This document shows, piece after piece, positions 36,455 through 45,936 of a stretch of DNA of 64,000 nt (position 1 is the first letter of the stretch; each line of letters starts with the position of its first letter). This DNA is from Bradyrhizobium sp. KBS0727. Its GTDB lineage: Bacteria; Pseudomonadota; Alphaproteobacteria; Rhizobiales; Xanthobacteraceae. The DNA lies in assembly GCF_005937885.2 (NCBI RefSeq), contig NZ_CP042176.1, positions 2,475,501 through 2,539,500 of the forward strand, given 5' to 3'. A program made the position numbers and the translations under genes. Below the pieces are notes generated by a model. The model saw only the letters and a list, made by a program, of their open reading frames with translations. It had not been told where the DNA came from and did not search any database.

Positions 36455-38077
36455 ATGGCGACCTCCGATACCCAGACTTCCGACACCGACGAGAAGATTT
36501 TCATCGGCAAGGGCGACGAGACAGCCTGGCTGACGCTCGCGCTCGCCAATCGGCATGGTCTTGTCACCGGCGCGACCGGAACCGGCAAGACGGTGACGCT
36601 GCAGGTGATGGCGGAAGGTTTTGCGCGTGCCGGCGTTCCCGTTTTCGCCGCCGACATCAAGGGCGACCTCTCCGGGATCTCCGAAGTCGGCGAGGCCAAG
36701 GACTTTATCGTCAAGCGGGCCGGCGATATGGGCCTGACCTTCCAGCCCGACCAGTTCTCGACCGTGTTTTGGGACGTGTTCGGCGAGCAGGGCCACCCGG
36801 TGCGCGCCACCGTCACCGAAATGGGGCCGCTATTGCTGTCCCGGATGCTCGATCTCAACGACGTGCAGGAAGGCGTGCTCAACGTCGCATTCCGCGTCGC
36901 GGACGAAAACGGCCTGACGCTGATCGACATGAAGGATCTGCGGGCGCTGCTGGACGCGATCGTGCCCGATACCAGCAAGAAAGGCCCCGATGCCGACGAG
37001 GACCCGCTGGCGTCGATCCGAAAGGCCGCGCAGGGCTATGGCAACGTCACCAAGGCGACTGTCGGCACCATTCAGCGCCAGCTTCTGGTGCTGGAAAACC
37101 AGGGCGGCGCGAAATTCTTCGGCGAGCCGGCGCTGACGCTGAAGGATTTCATGCGAACCGACAGCGACGGCCGGGGCATGGTCAATATCCTGGTCGCCGA
37201 CAAGCTGATGCAGAGCCCGCGGCTCTACGCCACCTTCCTGTTGTGGATGCTGTCGGAGCTGTTCGAGGAATTGCCGGAGGCCGGCGACCTGCCCAAACCG
37301 AAACTGGTGTTCTTTTTCGACGAGGCGCATCTGTTGTTCACCGACGCTCCGAAGGCGCTGATGGACAAGATCGAGCAGGTGGTCCGCCTGATCCGCTCCA
37401 AGGGCGTCGGCGTCTATTTCGTCACCCAGAACCCGATCGACGTGCCCGATAAAGTGCTCGCCCAGTTGGGCAACCGCGTGCAGCATGCGTTGCGCGCCTT
37501 CACCCCCCGCGACCAGAAGGCGGTCCAGGCCGCGGCACAAACCTTTCGGCCCAACCCGAAGCTCGACACCGCCCGCGTCATCATGGAGCTGGCTAAGGGC
37601 GAGGCGCTGGTGTCGTTCCTGGAGGGCGGCGGCACGCCGGCGATGGTCGAGCGCATCATGGTCCGGCCGCCGACCGGACGGATCGGGCCGATCACGCCGG
37701 ACGAACGCAAGGCGATCATGAACAACAGCCCGGTGAAGGGTAAATACGACACTGCGATCGACGCCGAATCCGCCTATGAGATGATCCAGAAGCGCATCGC
37801 GGGCACGGCGGCGCATCCGGACGGATCGGATGGCGGCGGTGGTGGCGGAATCCTGGGCCAGATCGGTTCGATCGTCGGCACGATTTTCGGCACCAATGTT
37901 TCGCGCGGCAGGATGTCGACCGGACAGGTCATCGCCAGAAGCGTGACGCGCACCGTCACCAACAAGGTGGTCGGCGGCGTCGTGGCCGATCTCGGCAAGT
38001 CGGTCGGCGGCGCGCTCGGCGGTTCGGTCGGGCGCGCGCTGGTGCGTGGCGCGCTCGGCGGGTTGCTGCGGCGCTGA
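36455..38077 (+). CDS. HerA-like ATPase (DUF853)
   Basis: 540 residues from the ATG at 36455 (AGAGG upstream); longer open frames begin in non-coding DNA. FtsK/HerA-type motor: Walker A TGATGTGKTVT (about residues 37-47), Walker B with FFFDEAHLLF, and sensor VYFVTQNPIDVPDKVLAQLGNRVQHALRAF split over two blocks. The C-terminus has a Gly-rich linker and hydrophobic Gly/Val-rich tail (GGALGGSVGRALVRGALGG). HerA-like proteins act in DNA handling, but DUF853 members are uncharacterised. The stop overlaps the next ATG. Confidence 0.88.
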   Translation: MATSDTQTSDTDEKIFIGKGDETAWLTLALANRHGLVTGATGTGKTVTLQVMAEGFARAGVPVFAADIKGDLSGISEVGEAKDFIVKRAGDMGLTFQPDQFSTVFWDVFGEQGHPVRATVTEMGPLLLSRMLDLNDVQEGVLNVAFRVADENGLTLIDMKDLRALLDAIVPDTSKKGPDADEDPLASIRKAAQGYGNVTKATVGTIQRQLLVLENQGGAKFFGEPALTLKDFMRTDSDGRGMVNILVADKLMQSPRLYATFLLWMLSELFEELPEAGDLPKPKLVFFFDEAHLLFTDAPKALMDKIEQVVRLIRSKGVGVYFVTQNPIDVPDKVLAQLGNRVQHALRAFTPRDQKAVQAAAQTFRPNPKLDTARVIMELAKGEALVSFLEGGGTPAMVERIMVRPPTGRIGPITPDERKAIMNNSPVKGKYDTAIDAESAYEMIQKRIAGTAAHPDGSDGGGGGGILGQIGSIVGTIFGTNVSRGRMSTGQVIARSVTRTVTNKVVGGVVADLGKSVGGALGGSVGRALVRGALGGLLRR

Positions 38078-39414
38078 TGTCTGGCAAAAATTCCTCTGAT
38101 ATCCAGAACAAGCCCGTGCTGAGATATCCGTCGCTGCGGGCGCCGATCGATCTGCTGTTTCTGCTCTGTTGTATTGCGCTGACGGCCGACGTGCTGGTCC
38201 CGGAAATCTTCGGCCACGGCAAGAGCAAGGACTACCCCCTGTGGTTCTGGGCCGGGCAGCAGGTCTTGCAAGGCAACAATCTCTATCCGGATAACCCTGC
38301 CGATTATTTCGACTTCATCTATCCGCCGTTGTCGGCGGTGCTGCTGGCGATCCCGAGTTACTTCGGCAAGATCCCGCTCTATCTCTGCCTGTCGCTGCTC
38401 AATATCGTCGCGTGGTGGATGACGGCGCAATTCTCCAATGCGATGACGGGATCGGGGCGGACGCCGGGTCCCTGGCTGTTCGCGCTGCCGGGCTTCGTCA
38501 CCGTCACCTTTGTCTTCGACATGTTCGACCTCGGGCAGCCGAATTTGGTTCTGCTGGCGCTGATGCTGTGCGGCTTCTGGCTGTTGCGGGACAGTCGCGG
38601 CTGGATGGCGGGATGCATGTTCGCGCTCGCCACCGCGATCAAGGTGTTTCCGGTCGCGGTGTTGCCTTATCTGGTCTGGCGCCGGCAATGGGCGGCGGCC
38701 GCGAGCATGCTGGTTTTCATCGGATTATTTCTATTCGTGCTGCCGGCGCCGTTTCGCGGCTTCGAGCGCAACGCCCATGAATTGAAGACCTGGTACCAGG
38801 GCATGGTGGGGTCGAGTTCGGAGAAGGGGTTCGGACAGCGCGACGAGCAGAACTGGTCGTGGGTCAACCAGTCGATCATCGCCATGACGCACCGACTGAC
38901 GCGGCCGATCAACTACAACCAGGATAATCCGGCCAAACCCGTCCGCACCATGAACATCGTCAATCTCGATTTCAAGACCGCGAACCTCGTGGTGCTGGCG
39001 ATCTCGCTCCTGATCGGGCTCGGCTACGTCGCTGTCATGCCGGGGGCTTCGCGCCGGACCGAGCGGTCGGATGCCGAGGAGATCGGCATATTGTTTTGCC
39101 TGATGACGGCTGCGACGCCGCTGGCGCGCCAGTATTATTTCATGTGGCTGTTCTTCCCGATGACGGTCCTGATCCATCGCGCGGCCTATGATCCGCGCGC
39201 CAATGTCAGGACCGGCACGTGGGTGTTGCTGGCCGTGGCGGGCTTGCTATTGTGCCTGTCGCTGCCGCTATTCCCGAATGACCTGCAGGCCTACGGCAAC
39301 AATCTCGCCGCCACGGTCCTGCTGGTGGCGGGGCTGGTCTGGCACATCATGAATCCGCCGCCTGCGAACAATGCCCATGCTTTGCCTCCGGCCGCCGGGC
39401 AAGCTAAAACCTGA
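38077..39414 (+). CDS. Glycosyltransferase family 87-like membrane protein
   Basis: 445 residues with about ten hydrophobic helices. The early loop with YPLWFWAGQQVLQGNNLYPD, then FDFIYPPLSAVLLAIPSYF, is typical of GT87/DUF2029 (polyprenol-phosphate sugar transferases with a GT-C fold). It starts within the stop of the HerA-like gene (TGATG), so translation is coupled. Donor and acceptor are unknown; the enzyme likely adds a sugar on the periplasmic face. Confidence 0.8.
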   Translation: MSGKNSSDIQNKPVLRYPSLRAPIDLLFLLCCIALTADVLVPEIFGHGKSKDYPLWFWAGQQVLQGNNLYPDNPADYFDFIYPPLSAVLLAIPSYFGKIPLYLCLSLLNIVAWWMTAQFSNAMTGSGRTPGPWLFALPGFVTVTFVFDMFDLGQPNLVLLALMLCGFWLLRDSRGWMAGCMFALATAIKVFPVAVLPYLVWRRQWAAAASMLVFIGLFLFVLPAPFRGFERNAHELKTWYQGMVGSSSEKGFGQRDEQNWSWVNQSIIAMTHRLTRPINYNQDNPAKPVRTMNIVNLDFKTANLVVLAISLLIGLGYVAVMPGASRRTERSDAEEIGILFCLMTAATPLARQYYFMWLFFPMTVLIHRAAYDPRANVRTGTWVLLAVAGLLLCLSLPLFPNDLQAYGNNLAATVLLVAGLVWHIMNPPPANNAHALPPAAGQAKT

Positions 39415-39452
39415 CGCCAGAAAACCCGCGCCCGTAACCAGGGAAACCCGTC

Positions 39453-40856
39453 ATGTCCAACGCGAAACTTCAATCGGTTCTCGACCGCATCGATGCCGAT
39501 TTCGACAACAGCCTCGAACGTCTGTTCGCGCTGCTGCGGATCAAGTCGATCTCGGCCGATCCGGCCTTTGCCGCCGATTGCAAGACCGCCGCCGATCATC
39601 TGGCGAAGGACATCGCAACGCTCGGCTTTGCCGCGGAGGTGAGGCCGACGGCGGGACATCCGGCGATCGTTGCCAAAATGAACGGCTCGACCGATGGTCG
39701 GCCGCATGTGCTGTTCTACGGTCATTACGACGTGCAGCCGGTCGATCCGCTTAATCTGTGGCACCGTCCGCCGTTCGAGCCCGTCGTCACCGATCACGCC
39801 GACGGCCGCAAGATCATCGTCGCTCGCGGCGCAGAGGACGACAAGGGACAGTTGATGACCTTCGTCGAGGCCTGCCGTGCCTGGAAGTCGGTAACGGGAT
39901 CGCTGCCGGTCGACATCACCATCGTCATCGAGGGCGAGGAGGAGGTCGGATCGAAGAATTTCGTGCCGTTCCTCGAAGCCAACAAGGGCGACCTCAAGGC
40001 CGACTTCGCGCTGGTGTGCGACACCGGCATGTGGGACCAGAACACCCCGGCGATCACCACCGCGTTGCGCGGGCTGGTCTATGACGAGGTCAAGATCAAG
40101 GCCGCCAACCGCGACCTGCATTCCGGCATCTTCGGCGGCGGCGCGCGTAACCCGATCCGGGTGCTGACCAATATCCTGGGTGGCCTGCACGACGACAACG
40201 GCCACATCACCATTCCCGGCTTCTACGACGGCGTGAAGGACCTGCCGCCGGATATTCTGGCGCAGTGGAAGAAGCTCAACCTGACGCCGGAGTCGTTCCT
40301 GAAGCCGATCGGCCTTTCGATCCCGGCCGGCGAGAAGGACCGCCTTCTGATCGAACAGGTGTCCTCGCGTCCGACCTGCGACATCAACGGCATCATCGGC
40401 GGCTATACCGGCGAGGGCTCCAAGACCGTGATCCCGGCCGAAGCTTCCGCAAAGGTTTCGTTCCGGCTGGTCGAGGGCCAAAACCCCGACCGGATCCGAA
40501 AAGCCTTCCGCGACTATGTCACGTCGCGGCTGCCCGGCGACTGCACGGCCGAGTTCATCGATCACTCCAATGCGCCGGCGATCGCGCTTGACTGGAACAT
40601 GAAGCCTCTGGCCGCCGCCAAGCGCGCGCTGACGGACGAGTGGGGCAACGAAGCGCTGCTGATCGCCTCAGGTGCCTCGATCCCCATTGTGGCGGACTTC
40701 AAGCGTACGCTCGGCCTCGACACCGTGATGGTCGGCTTCGGTCTCGAGGACGACAACATCCATTCGCCGAACGAGAAGTACGACCTCAAGAGTTTTCACA
40801 AGGGCATCCGCTCCTGGGCGCGGATACTGGCCGCCTTCGCGGACGCGGGGAAGTAG
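39453..40856 (+). CDS. M20 family metallodipeptidase
   Basis: 467 residues, matching carnosinase-like M20 dipeptidases. Zinc ligands are in VLFYGHYDVQP and RGAEDDKGQ, the catalytic Glu in VIEGEEEVGS, and a downstream Asp/His in LVCDTGMWD and HSPNEKYDLKSFHKG. A dimerisation domain sits between. AGGGA lies 8 bases before the ATG. Cytoplasmic; probably cleaves dipeptides or N-acyl amino acids. It follows the GT87 gene by 38 bases. Confidence 0.92.
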   Translation: MSNAKLQSVLDRIDADFDNSLERLFALLRIKSISADPAFAADCKTAADHLAKDIATLGFAAEVRPTAGHPAIVAKMNGSTDGRPHVLFYGHYDVQPVDPLNLWHRPPFEPVVTDHADGRKIIVARGAEDDKGQLMTFVEACRAWKSVTGSLPVDITIVIEGEEEVGSKNFVPFLEANKGDLKADFALVCDTGMWDQNTPAITTALRGLVYDEVKIKAANRDLHSGIFGGGARNPIRVLTNILGGLHDDNGHITIPGFYDGVKDLPPDILAQWKKLNLTPESFLKPIGLSIPAGEKDRLLIEQVSSRPTCDINGIIGGYTGEGSKTVIPAEASAKVSFRLVEGQNPDRIRKAFRDYVTSRLPGDCTAEFIDHSNAPAIALDWNMKPLAAAKRALTDEWGNEALLIASGASIPIVADFKRTLGLDTVMVGFGLEDDNIHSPNEKYDLKSFHKGIRSWARILAAFADAGK

Positions 40857-40881
40857 GACGGATCGGCCAACTGAATTGGAA

Positions 40882-41850
40882 TCAACGGCGCCGGGTCGAC
40901 GCGCGCACGGTCTCCGAATTGGCCACCTTGCGGCTGCATTCAATAAAGCGTTCTGCCAGCGGAGTCAGTGTGCGTCCCTTGACGGTGATAAACCCGACCG
41001 GCGCCGGGGGCGACAGCACCTTGATAGGCAAAACCTTGATATGGATTCGCTTGCCGCCAAAACGCATGACGGAAGCGGGGATGAGACCGAGCCAACGCCC
41101 GGTTTCGATCAGGCGCAGATGAAGATGGAGCGATACGGTCAAGACCTTCGCGGACGGAACCTCAAGGCCGCTCCTCCGAAATACTTCTTCATGCAGCGAC
41201 CGCGCCAGGCTGCCGGGCTCCGCCAACACCCATGGCTCTCCGATCAAATCGGCGAGCGCCAGTTTTCGCCGTCTGGCCCAACGGCTCTCCGATCCCGCAA
41301 CGATCACATTCGGCTCGTCAAATAACGGTTCTGCCACCAGGTCAGGTTCGGTCATCGTCGCGGGAAGCCGCCCGAACACTAGCTCGGCCTTTCGATGGCG
41401 CAAATTGTGATATTGCTGAATCGCGATGTTTTCGTGCAGCACGTGCAGCGTCGCGCGCGGGAACTCTTGCGTGAATTGCTCGATGATCGCCGGCAGCAAA
41501 CCGGCATCGGTAACGATCGACGACCCGATCCGCAGCTCGCCTGCATCCGGCTGCTTGATGGACTCGATCTGCTGCAATCCCTTGCGCATTTCGTCGAACA
41601 CCGCGACTCCGGATTCGAGCAGCACGCGGCCGTAGTGGGTCGGCTCGACTCCTGAAACGCTCCGGTCAAACAGCTTGACTCCCAGCGTGTGCTCCAGATC
41701 CGAAACCGTCTTGGACACGACCGGATAGGACACGGCCAGCTCTTCCGCCGCCCGGGTCATGCTCCCGGCTTCTGCGACCACGAGCGCAATATGGAGGTCG
41801 CGCAGCTTGACGCGGCGACCGATCCGATCGGTCCATTTCATCTGAGGCAT
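40882..41850 (-). CDS. LysR family transcriptional regulator
   Basis: 322 residues. Helix-turn-helix LHIALVVAEAGSMTRAAEEL, then AVSYPVVSKTVSDLEHTLGVKLFDR; effector domain with LRIGSSIVTDAGLLPAIIEQF. The sequence resembles the GbpR/CbbR-like set of rhizobial LysR proteins. It is divergent from the alpha/beta hydrolase at 41979, with 128 bases between them, so it probably regulates that gene. Confidence 0.9.
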   Translation of the reverse strand: MPQMKWTDRIGRRVKLRDLHIALVVAEAGSMTRAAEELAVSYPVVSKTVSDLEHTLGVKLFDRSVSGVEPTHYGRVLLESGVAVFDEMRKGLQQIESIKQPDAGELRIGSSIVTDAGLLPAIIEQFTQEFPRATLHVLHENIAIQQYHNLRHRKAELVFGRLPATMTEPDLVAEPLFDEPNVIVAGSESRWARRRKLALADLIGEPWVLAEPGSLARSLHEEVFRRSGLEVPSAKVLTVSLHLHLRLIETGRWLGLIPASVMRFGGKRIHIKVLPIKVLSPPAPVGFITVKGRTLTPLAERFIECSRKVANSETVRASTRRR

Positions 41851-41856
41851 AGCTAA

Positions 41857-41870
41857 ATACCTAGGGGTAT
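41857..41870. promoter_or_regulatory. LysR-type palindrome before the LysR gene
   Basis: ATACC-TAGG-GGTAT (41857-41870) is a perfect 5-base inverted repeat just 6 bases upstream of the LysR start, in the divergent region shared with the hydrolase. Likely an autoregulatory operator; spacing is close to the T-N11-A consensus but one base short. Confidence 0.4.
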
Positions 41871-41978
41871 GGCCAATAAATGGAACTAATCAGCTACATC
41901 GAAATCTGGCAAGTACAAACCCGCAAAATCCAAGTGCGGAAATCGATCGCACGCAACAACCTCGAAGGGAGAACTATC

Positions 41979-42698
41979 ATGGCTGGACTTTTGGTATCGC
42001 CGGTAAGCATCGTCCTCGTTCACGGCGGCTTCGTTGACGGCGCAGGTTGGGAAGGCGTCTACAACGGCTTGAAGAAGGACGGTTACGACGTCAGCGTCGT
42101 CCAGAACCCGACGACATCCCTGGCCGACGACGTGGTCGCCACCCGGCTCGCGATCGCCCAGGCGCAAGGGCTGGTTGTCCTCGTCGGGCATTCCTACGGC
42201 GGCGTCGTCATCACCGAAGCCGGCACCGACCCGAAGGTCGCGGGGCTGGTCTACATCACGGCGTTCGCTCCGGATAAGGGCGAGTCCGTGGCGTCCCTGA
42301 TCCAGAATCCGCCTCCCGGTGCACCGGTCCCGCCGATCTTGCCGCCAGTGAACGGCTACCTGTTCCTCGACAAGTCAAAATTCCGCGCTTCATTCGCAGC
42401 CGACGTCAGTGAAGCCAAAGCGGCGTTCCTGGCGGACTCTCAGGTGCCGTGGGGCGTCAACGCGCTCGCCGGTTCTATCACCGAGCCCGCCTGGCGGAGC
42501 AAGCCGAGCTGGTATCTGGTTGCGACCGAGGACAGGATGATCCCGCCGCCCGCTCAGCGCCAGATGGCTGCGCGCGCCGGCGCGACTGTCACGGAGGCGG
42601 CCGGCAGCCACGCCATCTACATTTCGAAGCCGGAGACCGTGGCGGCGCTCATTGCCGAAGCGGCGAGCAGCGTGACCACAAAAATGGCAGTCGCCTGA
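41979..42698 (+). CDS. Alpha/beta hydrolase
   Basis: 239 residues from the ATG at 41979 (AGGGAG 8 bases upstream). SIVLVHGGFVDGAGWEGVY gives the oxyanion loop, LVGHSYGGVVITEAG the nucleophile Ser, ATEDRMIPP the acid region and GSHAIYISKP the His. It belongs to the small soluble esterase-like group (as salicylate-esterase or epoxide-hydrolase relatives). No signal peptide. Presumed target of the divergent LysR regulator. Confidence 0.88.
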   Translation: MAGLLVSPVSIVLVHGGFVDGAGWEGVYNGLKKDGYDVSVVQNPTTSLADDVVATRLAIAQAQGLVVLVGHSYGGVVITEAGTDPKVAGLVYITAFAPDKGESVASLIQNPPPGAPVPPILPPVNGYLFLDKSKFRASFAADVSEAKAAFLADSQVPWGVNALAGSITEPAWRSKPSWYLVATEDRMIPPPAQRQMAARAGATVTEAAGSHAIYISKPETVAALIAEAASSVTTKMAVA

Positions 42699-42871
42699 CG
42701 CCGCCTGATTTCGCCGTCGGCTTTCACGTTGGAGGCCGGCGGCATTTCGGCCTTCAAGGCGTGTCGTGACGTCCGTCGATCAAATTATTGAGACACCTCA
42801 TCGCGATCTAAACAACACTGCCGCCCGAAACGGGGTGGAATAGCTCCGCGCCTGGTGTTAATTTGAGGGGC

Positions 42872-43087
42872 ATGAAGAAGTCCGACGTCACTTGTCCCGA
42901 GTGCCAGGCCGGCTATCGGCGCATCGAGTTGAACTCGAAGCCCGGGACCTTCGGGCAGTTTCGCTGCCTGACGTGCGACCATCTCCTTGAGACGTTCGAT
43001 GGTTCTACGAATGTGGCACTTCGTCTGACGGTGCAGCCTGCAAAGAGGGCCAGGAACAGCACGCACAGGTCAAACGGAGCCGCCTGA
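42872..43087 (+). CDS. Small zinc-ribbon-like protein
   Basis: 71 residues. Two CxxC pairs (VTCPECQAGYRR, and FRCLTCDHLLE) about 18 residues apart form a zinc ribbon, with a short basic tail. A GAGGGG site sits 1-3 bases before the ATG, close but usable; a TTG 9 bases upstream is the alternative. I recall similar 60-70 residue proteins across Bradyrhizobium; function unknown. A terminator follows at 43168. Confidence 0.65.
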   Translation: MKKSDVTCPECQAGYRRIELNSKPGTFGQFRCLTCDHLLETFDGSTNVALRLTVQPAKRARNSTHRSNGAA

Positions 43088-43167
43088 AATAAATCTGTCA
43101 AAATTGGCGGCTAGCGTTTCCAACAGGCTTCGATGTGGTGACACCATCGTAGCTCTTCTCGACTGGT

Positions 43168-43204
43168 CCCCCGTGCCCGATCTCCGAGCGCGGGGGTTTT
43201 TTCT
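43168..43204 (+). terminator. Rho-independent terminator after the zinc-ribbon gene
   Basis: Stem CCCCCGTGC / GCGCGGGGG (one G-T pair), 11-base loop, followed by six T residues. Placed 80 bases beyond the zinc-ribbon stop. Confidence 0.8.
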
Positions 43205-43310
43205 TCCGATATTCCGCCAGTCGAGGTTGAGGCTTATTTCACTTTTTCGAAGAGCCCATCAGTATTGATCCTTGCGCGGACTGGCGGCCAGTCTTGAAAG
43301 ATGGGGCTAC

Positions 43311-43742
43311 TCAGTTCATCGATGCCCAGAGAAAGGTCAGCATGGCGGTGAAGCCGAGCGCCGTGCGACCGGCATGCAGCGCGGCCCATTTCTCGATCAA
43401 GGCGCGGCTGTCCGGCCCGGCGCTCGCTGGTTCAGTTGCCATGAGTATTTTGTTCGTCGGCATGATGCCAAGGAGCGTGTAAGGCCAGTTGGTGATCAGG
43501 ATCGCGGCGCCGAGCAGCCAGGCCCAGTGGCCGGTCTGCCACCATGCCGCTAGGCCCAACAGGAAACCGATGATGGCCAGCGGGGCCTGCATGGCGGTCC
43601 CGCGTTTGTAGGCTGGCTTCCATTGGGTGAGGAGCGCGCGATCGTCGAGGCTCAAACGTGCGGGCTGCTCGACGACACTGACATAGACTGCCGCTCCGGC
43701 GAAAAGCGCAGCGACGATCAGCGCGAGTTGTCCGGCAAGCAT
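43311..43742 (-). CDS. DUF1772 membrane protein
   Basis: 143 residues from the ATG at 43742 (GGAG 8 bases upstream). Four hydrophobic helices; AGAAVYVSVVEQPARL near the start and WPYTLLGIMPTNKIL are the DUF1772 hallmarks. Small integral inner-membrane protein of unknown function, convergent with the zinc-ribbon gene. Confidence 0.8.
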   Translation of the reverse strand: MLAGQLALIVAALFAGAAVYVSVVEQPARLSLDDRALLTQWKPAYKRGTAMQAPLAIIGFLLGLAAWWQTGHWAWLLGAAILITNWPYTLLGIMPTNKILMATEPASAGPDSRALIEKWAALHAGRTALGFTAMLTFLWASMN

Positions 43743-43772
43743 GGCCTCGTCTCCCGTTCTCGGAAACATCAT

Positions 43773-44088
43773 TCAGGTGCAAACGAATTTTATAGCCGTT
43801 CGAGGTCAATACCAAGGCGGTGTAGCCGCTCGCTCGATGCCCGCTTCGGGCCATCGACGGGGACCTCGCATCGCGGGCGTGGCAAACGGGCTTCCTCACT
43901 GACGAAATCGCAACCGCGTTCAGAGAGCGCCGTGAATGCTGCCACGCTGGGTGACAGAGAGGCCATGTGCTCCTGATGGGTTGCAGATCGGGGAGCCCGA
44001 CAATCTCGCTGCGGGAACCATGCCCCACGATCTCGAGTTATCGAGAACGCGCGGTGGCTGGCCACACACCAGTTAAAGAGGATTTCAG
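43773..44088. other. Non-coding stretch before the Cys-rich gene
   Basis: About 315 bases. Open frames here are Arg/Ser-rich shadows. I see only the ribosome-binding site of the following gene. Confidence 0.4.
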
Positions 44089-44319
44089 ATGCGAAATGTG
44101 ATCCTGATAGTGTCGTTGCTTCTTGCTGATACCTCTCTGAGTTTCGCCCAAGGCGGCCATTCGGGCACGCCCCAGGAGCAGAAGGCTTGCTCCCGGGACG
44201 CCTCCCGGTTTTGCAGAAAGCAGCTGGGCGATGATGCGGCGGTGCAGCAGTGCCTTCAGCAGAACCGGGCGAAGCTGAGCCCGGGATGTCAGAAAGTCTT
44301 TCAGGGCCACGGCATGTAA
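44089..44319 (+). CDS. Small secreted Cys-rich protein
   Basis: 76 residues, RBS GAGG 7 bases before the ATG. A signal peptide (MRNVILIVSLLLADTSLSFA) is followed by a helical segment with four cysteines: C34, C42, C55 and C67 (KACSRDASRFCRKQL, VQQCLQQNR, SPGCQKVF), the pattern of the short GLG1-like cysteine-rich repeats. Likely periplasmic with two disulfides. I see no gene in the 316 bases upstream. Confidence 0.75.
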   Translation: MRNVILIVSLLLADTSLSFAQGGHSGTPQEQKACSRDASRFCRKQLGDDAAVQQCLQQNRAKLSPGCQKVFQGHGM

Positions 44320-44434
44320 AAAACGACGGGGGAAGAAGACGGCCGTATCGAAGTGGATACGGCAGGGTGCGTAGCGCGCCACCCGTGCTTGGTTGGACAG
44401 GCGGCTTCACGAAGACCGCGTGACGGCGCCGCCG

Positions 44435-45670
44435 TCACTGTATCGCCAGTAGTCCGCCCGCCACGATCATCGTCGCCAGCGCGGACAGGGCCAGCGACCA
44501 GTGAATGCCGATCAGGCTGCCGAGCAGGCCGACCGAGATGCCGCTGAAGGCGCGCAAGCCGAGGCTCGCCATGTTGAACAGGCCGATAACGCGGCCGCGC
44601 ATGTCGGGTGGTGCATTGATCTGGACCAGGCTCTGCGCCATCGCGTTGAACGACAGTTCGAGGAAGCCGGCGGCCAGCAGGAAGCACAGCGCCAGCGCGT
44701 AGCTGTGCGACAGCGCAAAAACCATCAGCGCAACACACCACAGCAGCGCGAGGATGATCGCGGTGCGCGGCCGCGGCTGCAAGATGTTGCGCCCCTCCAG
44801 CGCCAGTCCGGCCAGCAGGCCGCCGGCGGCGTCGGCCGCCAGCAGCATGCTGTAGGACACGCCGGGATCGCCATGGCCGAGTTCGGCGGCGAAGCCCGGC
44901 ATCTGCGAGCTATAGGCATTGCCGACGAAGAAGGAGGCGGCCCCGGCCAGCACCGTCATCGCGACGATCACAGTATGCTTCCTGACGTCGCGCATGGTGT
45001 TGACGATGTCGGCCAGCCCCCGCACGGCCCGGCGCGGCGGCGGTGTGCCGGCGCGGAAGCGCGGACCATAGGGCGCCTTCACCAGCCACAGCACCAGCGG
45101 CAGGTAGAAGATCGTGTTCAGCATGATGCCATGCGCCGGTCCGAGCGCGAGCAGGATCACGCCGCCGACGGCGGGGCCGACCAGGATGCCCAGATAGCGC
45201 GCCATGGCGTTCAGCCGCACCGCGCTCGCCAGGTCCTGCGGGCCGACGATGTCGTAGATCAGCATCTGGTTGGGTGTCTGCCACAGCACCCCGGCGCAGC
45301 CATGGATCACCAGGATCAGCATCGCCTGCCACATCTGCAAGCTGTCGGTGATGAAGAAATAGCCCCAAGCCAGCGAGGCCAGAATGAACAGCCCCATGCC
45401 GGCCTGAATCACGCGGCGGGGATCGAAGCGTTCGGCCAGCGCGCCCGACGCCACCGAGAACAGCAGGAACGGCAGCCAGTGCGACAGCACGGCAAAGCCG
45501 CCAAGCGCCGGCGAGTGGAATTTCTGGAACACCACCCAGTAGCTGATCACATGCTCGATATTGTCGGCCATCATCGAGAGCACATAGGTGATGAACTGCG
45601 CGCGGAAGCCTGAGTGGCGCATTGCTGCAAAGGACCGGGCCGAGGGCGCGGAAGAAGGAGCTTCGGTCAT
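44435..45670 (-). CDS. MFS transporter, EntS-like (MFS_3)
   Basis: 411 residues, 12 predicted helices. The first loop (VASGALAERFDPRRVIQAG) is the MFS signature; LWQTPNQMLIYDIVGPQDLASAVRLNA and PPDMRGRVIGLFNMASLGLRA are typical of the enterobactin-exporter-like group. Inner-membrane exporter driven by protons; substrate unknown. Convergent with the Cys-rich gene. About 265 bases upstream are non-coding. Confidence 0.9.
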   Translation of the reverse strand: MTEAPSSAPSARSFAAMRHSGFRAQFITYVLSMMADNIEHVISYWVVFQKFHSPALGGFAVLSHWLPFLLFSVASGALAERFDPRRVIQAGMGLFILASLAWGYFFITDSLQMWQAMLILVIHGCAGVLWQTPNQMLIYDIVGPQDLASAVRLNAMARYLGILVGPAVGGVILLALGPAHGIMLNTIFYLPLVLWLVKAPYGPRFRAGTPPPRRAVRGLADIVNTMRDVRKHTVIVAMTVLAGAASFFVGNAYSSQMPGFAAELGHGDPGVSYSMLLAADAAGGLLAGLALEGRNILQPRPRTAIILALLWCVALMVFALSHSYALALCFLLAAGFLELSFNAMAQSLVQINAPPDMRGRVIGLFNMASLGLRAFSGISVGLLGSLIGIHWSLALSALATMIVAGGLLAIQ

Positions 45671-45936
45671 GAGATCGGGAAATTCCTTGGGGCACTGAAC
45701 ATGCGCAGCGGCGAGCGCAACGTCTCCTTACAGCGCAGGCGACGCAGAGGCACAAGATGGCGCGCGAGCAGGTGACATGTGCGCTGCGCGCGTGTCCGCT
45801 CTGCCCTCAAGACCAGACATCGTCAGGCGACATGCTCAGGTCCGTTTGGCGCCATAAATGGACTCCACTCAGTTACCTCGCGCGAACGAGCAAACGGGGC
45901 AGGGCTGACGGACGGCAGGGGAAAGAGGTGTCGGCT

